Origin: Labilithrix sp.
Lineage (GTDB): Bacteria > Myxococcota > Polyangia > Polyangiales > Polyangiaceae
Direction: 5' to 3'
NCBI GenBank assembly: GCA_028287035.1
Contig: JAQBQL010000236.1
Coordinates: forward strand, 1-9,090
DNA: 9,090 nt
Position 1 is the first letter of the stretch, and each line of letters begins with the position of its first letter. Of the stretch, positions 1 to 5,965 are shown in pieces. The position numbers were made by a program, and so were the translations under genes. The notes beneath the pieces were generated by a model, which was given only the letters and a program-made list of their open reading frames with translations, was not told where the DNA came from and ran no database searches.

Positions 1-891
1 GGGGCGGTCGCCGCGTCGGGCGCCGGGCTCCGCGCGGGCGACGTGGTGGAGGCGCAGGGCGCGCGGGCGGTCCTCGATCGGCCGCGCAAGGTGGCGTGGC
101 TGCTCGAGGCCAACGGCACGCCCGCCCAGGTGGCGCGCGCCCACGTGAAGGCGGCCGGCGACTCGCTCGTGGTCGGCCTCGACGATGGCGCCATCGAGGC
201 GCAGGTCGTCCCCGTCGCGCAGGGCGAGGCGTTCGCGGTCGACGTGGCCTCGGGCAGCTCGCTCGTGCGGGTCGCCGTGCACGGGACCCATCTCCGCGTG
301 GCGCGGGACGGTTCGCGCGTCACCGTGGACCTCACCGAAGGCGTCGTCGCGATCGGCAACCCGCCGGCCGCCGGTACCACCGTCGGCACGACGATCACGG
401 CGCCGTCGCACGTCGAGTTCGACGCCGCCGATCTCCGCACCCTGAAGGTCGACCACGCGCCCTCCGCGGTGCGCGCGGCCATCGCGCTGGTCCCCGCCGA
501 GGCACCGGCGGCCGCCGACCCTGCCGCCGTCCAGGCCGCCGCGCCTTCGCTCCCGCCGGGCCGATCCCATGGCCGCGAGGCGCCCCGGCCCTCCGCCGCT
601 CCGCCGGCCGGCACGCATGCGGCAGCACGCAGCCCGGCCGCCGCTCGCGAGGCGATCGCCCAGGCGGTCCGGTCCTGCGCCGCGAGCCACGGCTCGAGCG
701 GCAGCGTGCGGGTGACCGTGAAGAGCTCCCTCGAGCTGAAGGTCGGCGCGTCCGGCAAGGTCGAGGCGGCGCGCTTCGATCCCCCGCTCGCCCCCGAGAT
801 CCAGGCGTGCGCGGCCGCGGCCATCTACGCGCTCGAGGTCGACGACGCCGCCAACGGCGGTCTGCACGTGCCGATCGAGTTCAGTTACTGA
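1..891 (+). CDS. FecR-domain protein with AgmX/TonB-like C-terminal domain (5' partial)
   Basis: The reading frame is open to the first base, so the true start lies upstream; the GTG at 43 is internal to the conserved LRAGDVVEAQG segment, which is typical of FecR domains. FecR features visible are this segment (bases 28-60) and the later stretch VAVHGTHLRVARDGSRVTVD followed by a VxxG-type turn (about bases 271-360). A low-complexity Ala/Pro-rich linker spans about 460-640. The C-terminal part (about 640-888) contains a conserved-looking core, SGSVRVTVKSSLELKVG, then a Phe-Asp-Pro-Pro-Leu segment and a Cys-Ala-Ala motif, resembling the AgmX/PglI or TonB-like C-terminal domains common in myxobacteria. 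Two cysteines (in RSCAAS and QACAAA) flank this domain and could pair. In classical systems FecR is an anti-sigma factor; in myxobacteria such fusions are usually uncharacterised envelope proteins. The N-terminal anchor cannot be seen. The domain calls are good; the function is unknown. Confidence 0.8.
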   Translation, partial: GAVAASGAGLRAGDVVEAQGARAVLDRPRKVAWLLEANGTPAQVARAHVKAAGDSLVVGLDDGAIEAQVVPVAQGEAFAVDVASGSSLVRVAVHGTHLRVARDGSRVTVDLTEGVVAIGNPPAAGTTVGTTITAPSHVEFDAADLRTLKVDHAPSAVRAAIALVPAEAPAAADPAAVQAAAPSLPPGRSHGREAPRPSAAPPAGTHAAARSPAAAREAIAQAVRSCAASHGSSGSVRVTVKSSLELKVGASGKVEAARFDPPLAPEIQACAAAAIYALEVDDAANGGLHVPIEFSY

Positions 892-917
892 CGCGCGCGC
901 GGGTCCTCTCGTAACCT
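888..917 (+). promoter_or_regulatory. Putative promoter of the ABC exporter genes
   Basis: CTGACG at 888-893 matches the -35 consensus TTGACA at 4 of 6 positions. TAACCT at 912-917 is a -10-like box after an 18-bp spacer. The box ends 6 bases before the GTG at 924 and there is no AGGAGG-like ribosome site, so the transcript would begin at or next to the start codon (leaderless). The -35 overlaps the last codons of the upstream gene. This is an inference from sequence only. Confidence 0.4.
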
Positions 918-923
918 GGGCGG

Positions 924-1661
924 GTGACAGACGATCGCGTGCTCGTCCTCGACGGGCTCGGCAAGGACTTCGGGGGCGTCGCCGCGCTCCAGGCGCTCAG
1001 CTGCCACGTGCGGCGCGGCGAGATCGTCGGCCTGCTCGGTCCGAACGGCGCCGGCAAGACCACCACCATGAAGCTGGTGCTCGGCATGCTTCGTCCGTCG
1101 CGCGGCAGCGCGCGTTTCCTCGGCCTCGACTGCACGCGGGACGCGCAGGAGGTGAAGCGCGGCCTCGGCTACTCCCCCGACGAGCCCGCCTTCTACGACT
1201 TCCTGAGCGGCCGCGAGACCGTCGAGTTCGTGCTCAACGTGCGCGGGCTGCCGCCCAAGGCTGCCTGGGCGCGCCTCGACCCGGTGGTCGCGCAGCTCGA
1301 CTTCACCGTGGCCCTCGAGCAGGCGGTCGGCGGCTACTCGCACGGCACGAAGAAGAAGCTCGCGCTCCTCCTCGCGCTCGCCCACGAGCCGGCGCTGCTG
1401 CTCCTCGACGAGCCGACCAACGGCCTCGATCCGCCGACCGCCGCGCGCGTTCGCCACCTCCTCCGCGCGCGCGCCGACGAGGGAGCCGCGGTGGTCGTCT
1501 CGACCCACCTCCTCGACATGGCCGACCTCCTCTGCGACCGGGTGCTCGTCGTCGATCGCGGCATCCTCATCGCCGAGGGGACGACCGCCGCGGTGCGCGC
1601 GCAGGCCGGCGTCGCCCCCGACGCTTCGCTCGAGCAGGCGTTCCTCGCGCTCGTTCGCTGA
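924..1661 (+). CDS. ABC transporter ATP-binding protein (ABC-2 exporter type)
   Basis: This 245-residue protein is a complete nucleotide-binding subunit that would hydrolyse ATP at the cytoplasmic face to drive its membrane partner. Visible motifs, in order: Walker A GPNGAGKTT at residues 39-47; an ABC signature reading YSHGTKKKL at about 138-146, the form found in many ABC-2-type exporters in place of LSGGQ; Walker B LLLLDE at 158-163, with catalytic Glu163; a D-loop NGLD; and the switch histidine His195 in STHLLD. The length is normal for this family. The GTG start at 924 is preferred because the frame begins there with the usual short lead into the beta-strand, and a -10-like box lies 6 bases upstream. 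The stop is followed 3 bp later by the ATG of the permease, so the two are almost certainly cotranscribed. The substrate cannot be told; the absence of a solute-binding protein gene nearby favours export. Confidence 0.93.
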   Translation: MTDDRVLVLDGLGKDFGGVAALQALSCHVRRGEIVGLLGPNGAGKTTTMKLVLGMLRPSRGSARFLGLDCTRDAQEVKRGLGYSPDEPAFYDFLSGRETVEFVLNVRGLPPKAAWARLDPVVAQLDFTVALEQAVGGYSHGTKKKLALLLALAHEPALLLLDEPTNGLDPPTAARVRHLLRARADEGAAVVVSTHLLDMADLLCDRVLVVDRGILIAEGTTAAVRAQAGVAPDASLEQAFLALVR

Positions 1662-1664
1662 ACC

Positions 1665-3794
1665 ATGCTCGACGCGCTCCGTCAGACGAAGGCGCTCGCC
1701 GTCCTCACGCTGCGCTACTGGGCGCGTGCTGGCGTCCCGAACCGCCTGCGCAAGGACCAGGGACGGCGCACCTCGGGCGCGCTCCTCCGCCTCGCCTTTC
1801 TGGTCCTGATGACGAACTGGGGCTACCGCATCGGCACCGGCTGCGTGAGGGTCGACTACGAGCACCGCGGCAACGCGACGGCCTGGATGCTCGTGGGCCT
1901 CGGCTCGCTGGCCGTCACGTGGGGCGCGATGGGGCGCGGCCCGAGCATGCGCGAGCCGCAGTCGGTGCTCCGCGCGCCGCTGCTCGACGGCCTGCCGCTG
2001 CGCGAGGGAAGCCGCGTCATGATCGGTCTCCTCGAGCGGCTCATCCTCTATGCGCTGGCGACCGCCGCTCTCCTCGCGATCGTGCCGGCCGCCACGCCCG
2101 GCGCGCTCCTCCTCGGCGTCGCGCTGCCGACCGCGGGGCTCCTCGTCGGCGACGGCGGGATGCGCGTGCTGCGCACGTTCGTGAGCCCGCTGCAGATGGG
2201 CCGGCTCGGCACCGCGGTCATGGTGCTGCAGTTCCCGTCGTTCATGATCGTGGGCGGCGCGCCCATCCTCGCCAAGCTCCCGCGCGCCTCGAGCCTCGTG
2301 CAGCCCCTCGTCGCCCCGGGGTTCGCGCTCACGATGCACGGCGTGGTGCTCGGGCCGGTCCTCGTGAGCCTGGGCGTCGCGTCGGCGGCCATGGTGGCGA
2401 TCCGCCTGGCGGAGCGCGTCGGCTACGACCGCATCGACATCGTCCCGGTGAAGGCGATCGCGAGCGCTCCCACGCGGGACCTCGATCTGGTGCGCATCGA
2501 GGCGGTGCTCGCGGCGCGCGAGCCGGGCGGCCGGTGGCTGATGCGCGGCGCGTTCTTCTACACGTCGGCCACGTCCGTGGGGCTCCTCGCGCTGTCGCGC
2601 CTCTCGAAGCAGTTCCCGGCCGAATCGGCGGCGGCCCTCGTGCGGACGCTCGGCTACGTGGCGGTGTTCTCGGGGTTCGCGGTGGTGCAGGCGCGCGCCG
2701 GTCGGCTCGTCCAGCGGGACGCCGGCGCGCGGCCGATGCTGTCGCCGCTGCCCATCGCGCCGCGCGATCTCCTGCGCGGGAAGACGCGCGCGCTCATGGT
2801 GCAGGCGCTCGTCGTGGTGCTGCCCTACTTCGTGCTCCTGGCGATGCCGGGTGACCTCGCGCTGCACCTCGAGGTCGCCTGGCGCGGATCCGCAGCGGCT
2901 TCGGCGCTGGTGTTCGCGGCGGCCGCGGCGGTCGCGGTCGCGTTCCTCACGCAGGGTCTCGGCGGCACGAAGGTGCTCGGGGGCAGCTTCGGCATCGAGA
3001 CGACGCTCGTGGCGATGCCGCTGCTCGCCGTCGCGGCGGCGCCCTACGCGTGGAGCGCGCTGGTCTCGGTGATCAGCATCGCCATGCTCGCGTACGAGGC
3101 GCGCCGCTCGGCCCTCCGCTGCCTCCGCTGGATCGACGACGACGCCGAGCACGAGGGCGAGACCGTCGTCTGGCGCGCGCTGCTCGTGTTCGCGTCCTTC
3201 CAGGCGGCGCAGACCTTGATGCGCCGGCTCCTCTCGTTCGCGCCCATCGACGAGAACCTGCAGTCCGCCGCCGCCTACGGGCTCGCGGCGCTCACGCTCC
3301 TCGGGCTCACCCTCTACGGCCGGCGCGGGCTCCCGAGGATGCTCGCCTTTCCGCGCGCCCGTGCGCTCCTCTGGCTGCTCGCCGCGCTGGCCGGCGGGGC
3401 CCTCACGGGCGCGGCGAACGTCGGCTACCGGTTCGGCCTGCGCGCCCTCGGCGTCGAGCTCGGACCGCCGGTCACCGACGGCGAGCTCCGTCTCGTCATC
3501 GTGGGCCTCACCGTGGTGCTCGCGCCGATCGTCGAGGAGATCTTCTTCCGCGGGTGGCTGCAGGACGTCATCGAGAGCGAGCTCCCCGCGGCGCGCCGGT
3601 GGCTCGCCCCGCTGCTCGGAGCCTTCGCGTTCGCCGCGCTACGTGCGCCCCTGTCGTTCGCGCCGACGCTCCTGCTCGGCGTCGTGTGCGGCGTGTTCTT
3701 CGCGAGGACCCGGGCGGTCCTGCCGTGCATCCTCGGACACGCCGCGTACTTCGCGGTCACGCTCGCCGCGCGCTACTTCCTCGCGGCGCCATGA
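1665..3794 (+). CDS. ABC-2-like permease fused to a CPBP (CAAX protease/Abi) domain
   Basis: This 709-residue polytopic membrane protein has about 14-16 hydrophobic segments along its length. Roughly residues 1-560 look like an ABC-2-type permease and follow the ATPase gene after 3 bp, so this is its likely membrane partner. The C-terminal ~150 residues form a CPBP domain: motif 1 is intact as E624-E625-IFF-R629, followed by GWLQ. Motif 2, normally FxxxH, reads F656-A-A-L-R660, so the expected metal-binding His is Arg. Motif 3, normally HxxxN, keeps His692 but has Phe at 696. In CPBP families the Glu pair and two His form the active metal site, so activity is doubtful. Fusions of ABC permeases with CPBP domains are known in other phyla, notably Planctomycetes. 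The CPBP part may serve as a structural or regulatory membrane module. The stop lies 13 bp from the convergent PilZ stop. The domain calls are firm for CPBP and moderate for the permease half; the substrate is unknown. Confidence 0.85.
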   Translation: MLDALRQTKALAVLTLRYWARAGVPNRLRKDQGRRTSGALLRLAFLVLMTNWGYRIGTGCVRVDYEHRGNATAWMLVGLGSLAVTWGAMGRGPSMREPQSVLRAPLLDGLPLREGSRVMIGLLERLILYALATAALLAIVPAATPGALLLGVALPTAGLLVGDGGMRVLRTFVSPLQMGRLGTAVMVLQFPSFMIVGGAPILAKLPRASSLVQPLVAPGFALTMHGVVLGPVLVSLGVASAAMVAIRLAERVGYDRIDIVPVKAIASAPTRDLDLVRIEAVLAAREPGGRWLMRGAFFYTSATSVGLLALSRLSKQFPAESAAALVRTLGYVAVFSGFAVVQARAGRLVQRDAGARPMLSPLPIAPRDLLRGKTRALMVQALVVVLPYFVLLAMPGDLALHLEVAWRGSAAASALVFAAAAAVAVAFLTQGLGGTKVLGGSFGIETTLVAMPLLAVAAAPYAWSALVSVISIAMLAYEARRSALRCLRWIDDDAEHEGETVVWRALLVFASFQAAQTLMRRLLSFAPIDENLQSAAAYGLAALTLLGLTLYGRRGLPRMLAFPRARALLWLLAALAGGALTGAANVGYRFGLRALGVELGPPVTDGELRLVIVGLTVVLAPIVEEIFFRGWLQDVIESELPAARRWLAPLLGAFAFAALRAPLSFAPTLLLGVVCGVFFARTRAVLPCILGHAAYFAVTLAARYFLAAP

Positions 3795-3800
3795 GCGCCG
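3784..3800 (+). terminator. GC-rich hairpin over the exporter stop codon
   Basis: CGGCGC (3784-3789) and GCGCCG (3795-3800) can form a 6-bp stem with a 5-base loop containing the stop codon. No T-run follows on the + strand, so it would be at best a weak or non-canonical terminator at the convergent junction. In DNA this GC-rich such a stem can also arise by chance. Confidence 0.2.
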
Positions 3801-3807
3801 GGAGAGA

Positions 3808-4134
3808 TCAGCGCGCGTCGCTCGCGCGGCCCAGCTCGGTGATCACGTGCGTCTCCTTCGCACCGAGATTGCCGAACTGGATGCCCATCCCGCCGTCGCG
3901 GATCCAGCGCACGACGCCGGGGAGGGCGAGCTCGCCGGGCGTGCCGGGGAGCACCACGCGCACCACGACCTCGGCGCCGAACGCCGCCGGCGAGGCGGTC
4001 TCGAGGAACATGCCGCCGAGCGAGATGTCCTTTGCGAGCCCCTGGACCGGGGCGCCAGCGCCCTTCGGCGAGAAGGTGGCCGGGCTGTTGATCGGGGCAC
4101 GGGCGTAGCGGCGCTGCTCGACGGCCGGAGGCAT
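3808..4134 (-). CDS. Stand-alone PilZ domain protein (putative c-di-GMP receptor)
   Basis: This 108-residue protein is a single PilZ domain with little else, the usual size of a stand-alone PilZ receptor. Both c-di-GMP binding signatures are intact: the arginine motif RxxxR is R8-R-Y-A-R12, and the (D/N)xSxxG motif is D36-I-S-L-G-G41, followed by MFLET. The later VVRWIRDGGMGIQF stretch is the conserved closing strand pair of the family. Such proteins bind cyclic di-GMP in the cytoplasm and relay it to motility, exopolysaccharide or regulatory targets. The target here cannot be read from sequence. The ATG complement at 4132-4134 has no Shine-Dalgarno sequence, but a TGG-TAGCAT extended -10 lies 7 bases upstream. 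It diverges from the TPR/response-regulator/kinase operon with only 23 bp between start codons and converges on the ABC exporter. Confidence 0.93.
   Translation of the reverse strand: MPPAVEQRRYARAPINSPATFSPKGAGAPVQGLAKDISLGGMFLETASPAAFGAEVVVRVVLPGTPGELALPGVVRWIRDGGMGIQFGNLGAKETHVITELGRASDAR
3812..3828. terminator. Possible hairpin near the PilZ 3' end
   Basis: CGCGCG (3812-3817) and CGCGCG (3823-3828) can pair around a 5-base loop inside the last codons of the PilZ gene. No T-run follows on either strand. It could slow polymerase at the convergent junction, but the alternating CG content makes a chance origin likely. Confidence 0.12.
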
Positions 4135-4141
4135 TGCCGCG

Positions 4142-4151
4142 ATGCTACCAT
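4142..4151. promoter_or_regulatory. Shared divergent extended -10 element
   Basis: The 10-mer ATGCTACCAT reads ATGGTAGCAT on the other strand. On the + strand it gives TGC-TACCAT, an extended -10 (hexamer 4146-4151) ending 6 bases before the GTG at 4158. On the - strand it gives TGG-TAGCAT (hexamer 4147-4142) ending 7 bases before the PilZ ATG at 4134. Each hexamer matches TATAAT at 4 of 6 positions and each has the TGn extension. The hexamers overlap at the central TA, so one polymerase would block the other. No convincing -35 boxes were found, in keeping with extended -10 promoters. Confidence 0.5.
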
Positions 4152-4157
4152 CGGCCC

Positions 4158-5234
4158 GTGGCGACGGACGAGAACGATTCCGAAGGCGCGGGCCCGCTCA
4201 CCGGCGGCCCGCTGAACGCCGACCCGCGACCCGGGCTCGGTGAACGCGCGCACCACGCGGGTGAGCCCCGGCCCGCCGGAACCCCCGCCGGCACCGCCGC
4301 CTCGCGCTGGCTCGCGCTCGTGCCGGTGACCGCGGCGCTCCTCGTGTTCCTCCTCATGGTCCCGCGGGCGACGACGCCCGTGGACATCCCGCTGCCGCCG
4401 GTCGACGGCGTCGCGCTCCGCGCGGTGCACGACGACGACGACGCTCGCGCCGCCCGGGCCCGCCAGGCGCGCCTCCCCACGGGCATCCTCGCGGTGGGCA
4501 CCGCGATCCGCGGCATGAACCGCGCGATGGCGGCGCGCGACGCGGAGGCCGCCGCCGAGGGGCGCCGCGTGCTCGACGACGCGCTCCGTGGCGCCCTCGA
4601 GACCGACGGCGACAGGGCGCTCGACGACCTTCGCACCCTGCGCGCGGTGCAGCTCGAGGAGTTCCTGGGCGAGGTGAGGAAGTACGAGGCCACGGGCGCC
4701 GCGTCCCCCGAGCTCCTCGAGCTCGGCGGCGCCTTCGTCGACCGCATGACCGATGCCGGCTGGATCACCGGTCGCGAGGTGCTCCTCGACGAGCCCGAGC
4801 GGCGCGTCGCCTTCAAGCTGGTGTGGACGGCGATGATCGCCGGCGATCGGGCCCCGGGCCTCGTGCTCTCGCTCGACGAGCAGCGTGTACTCTACACCCT
4901 CTACCTCACGCGCCCGCACGTCCCGGACAGCCAGCGCGTCTCCTTCCAGCTGATGCGGAAGGGCGCGGCGAGCACCGAGGAGTGCGAGAGCGTCGCCCTC
5001 AAGGAACGTCTCGCCGCCGAGCTCTGGCGCGCCGACAAGATCAAGAAGCTCGGCGAGCTCGATGCGGCGTACCCGACCGGCTACGCGCTCGGCGTGGCGT
5101 ACTACCGCGCCGGCCGCTACGACCTCGCGATGGACGCCTTCCGCGGCTGGATCGACGCGCACCCCGATGGTCCGCTCGCCCTCCGTGCGCGCAACCACTG
5201 GAAGGCCGCCTACGTCGCGAACGGGCCTGGCTGA
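4158..5234 (+). CDS. Membrane-anchored TPR-like protein of unknown function
   Basis: This 358-residue protein is not a recognised named family. It has a polar, Gly/Pro-rich N-terminal tail (1-50), one hydrophobic segment at 51-69 (WLALVPVTAALLVFLLMVP), an acidic patch at 92-95 and a largely helical, charged body. A TPR motif fits residues 305-336, with Leu, Gly, Tyr, Ala, Phe and Pro at the expected positions 7, 8, 11, 20, 24 and 32. The most likely topology is a cytoplasmic tail with the helical domain outside the inner membrane, but the charge bias is weak. The GTG at 4158 is chosen over a TTG at 4134 because a -10-like box lies between them. The stop codon overlaps the ATG of the response regulator by 1 base (TGATG), so the protein is translated with a two-component system. 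It may be an accessory sensor, target or scaffold for that system; that role is inference from position. Confidence 0.8.
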   Translation: MATDENDSEGAGPLTGGPLNADPRPGLGERAHHAGEPRPAGTPAGTAASRWLALVPVTAALLVFLLMVPRATTPVDIPLPPVDGVALRAVHDDDDARAARARQARLPTGILAVGTAIRGMNRAMAARDAEAAAEGRRVLDDALRGALETDGDRALDDLRTLRAVQLEEFLGEVRKYEATGAASPELLELGGAFVDRMTDAGWITGREVLLDEPERRVAFKLVWTAMIAGDRAPGLVLSLDEQRVLYTLYLTRPHVPDSQRVSFQLMRKGAASTEECESVALKERLAAELWRADKIKKLGELDAAYPTGYALGVAYYRAGRYDLAMDAFRGWIDAHPDGPLALRARNHWKAAYVANGPG

Positions 5235-5965
5235 TGATCCGGGCGCTCCTCGTCGACGACGACCCCGATCTCGCGCGGCTCCTCACCGAGTACTTCACGA
5301 CGCACGACGTCGCCATCACCCACGTGCTCGACGGTCCGGCGGGGCTCGCCGCGCTCGGCGCGGGGACGTTCGACGTGGTGCTCCTCGACGTGATGCTCCC
5401 CGGCATCGACGGGTTCGAGGTGTGCCGGCGGATCCGGGCCGCGCACGACGTGCCGATCGTGATGCTCACCGCCCGCGGCGATGACACCGACCGCATCGTC
5501 GGCCTCGAGATCGGCGCCGACGACTACGTGCCGAAGCCCTTCAACCCGCGCGAGCTGCTCGCCCGCCTGCGCGCGGTCCTCCGTCGGGCGCGGCCGGGGG
5601 ACAGCAGCGAGGCGCGGCTGCCGGCGCGCGAGATCCTCACCATCGGACCGCTCGAGATCGATCATGCGGCGCGCGTCGTGAAGCGCGACGGCGCCGAGGT
5701 GCCGCTGACGTCGTTCGAGTACCGCATCCTCGTCGTCCTGGCCCGCCGGGTCGGCGACACGGTCACGCGCGAGGAGCTCGCCGCCGAGGTGCGCGAGCCC
5801 GCCGAGGCGAGGGCGAAGGGCCCCTCCACGTACGACCCGAGCGTCGACCGGTCGCTCGACGTGCACGTCAGCCGGCTCCGGCAGAAGCTCGAGGCCGACC
5901 CCAAGGATCCGCGGCTCATCAAGACGGTGCGCGGCGTCGGCTACGTGCTCTCGAGGCCCGCGTGA
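5234..5965 (+). CDS. OmpR/CpxR-type response regulator
   Basis: This 243-residue protein has a receiver domain (about 1-118) and a winged-helix DNA-binding domain (about 137-241). Receiver residues are all present: acidic pocket D8-D9-D10, phospho-acceptor Asp52 in LLDVMLPG, Thr79 in VMLTA, Tyr98 and Lys101 in the VPKPF motif. The effector half has the typical LTSFEYRIL strand-helix, the recognition-helix region DVHVSRLRQKLE and the terminal KTVRGVGYVL hairpin. It most resembles CpxR/RstA regulators. Between the first winged-helix helices and the recognition helix there is a longer, charged segment (EPAEARAKGPSTYDPSVDRS) than in CpxR. The ATG at 5234 overlaps the upstream stop by 1 base and the gene ends in GTGA overlapping the kinase start by 4 bases, which indicates translational coupling. 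It would be phosphorylated by that kinase and bind DNA as a dimer; its targets are unknown, although the operator-like repeats before 7341 are candidates. Confidence 0.95.
   Translation: MIRALLVDDDPDLARLLTEYFTTHDVAITHVLDGPAGLAALGAGTFDVVLLDVMLPGIDGFEVCRRIRAAHDVPIVMLTARGDDTDRIVGLEIGADDYVPKPFNPRELLARLRAVLRRARPGDSSEARLPAREILTIGPLEIDHAARVVKRDGAEVPLTSFEYRILVVLARRVGDTVTREELAAEVREPAEARAKGPSTYDPSVDRSLDVHVSRLRQKLEADPKDPRLIKTVRGVGYVLSRPA

Noticed and set aside
891..902. Alternating CG run (Z-DNA-like tract)
   Set aside because: Only about 10 bases long and expected at this GC content; no other support.
885..3152. 755-residue open frame on the minus strand, antisense to the exporter genes
   Set aside because: Composition is dominated by Arg, His, Glu and Ala with no domain or hydrophobic pattern. 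It is antisense to clearly homologous ABC/CPBP genes and is the usual GC-rich shadow.
3784..3828. Strong intrinsic terminator between the convergent genes
   Set aside because: Short GC stems exist but no T-run follows on either strand, so only low-confidence hairpins are listed.
4134..4157. TTG start at 4134 for the TPR-like protein
   Set aside because: It would place the -10-like box inside the coding region and adds eight residues with no family support; GTG 4158 fits the promoter.
3843..5198. 451-residue open frame on the minus strand upstream of and overlapping the PilZ gene
   Set aside because: It lies in a different frame from the real PilZ protein, has low-complexity composition and would abolish the divergent arrangement supported by PilZ and promoter motifs.
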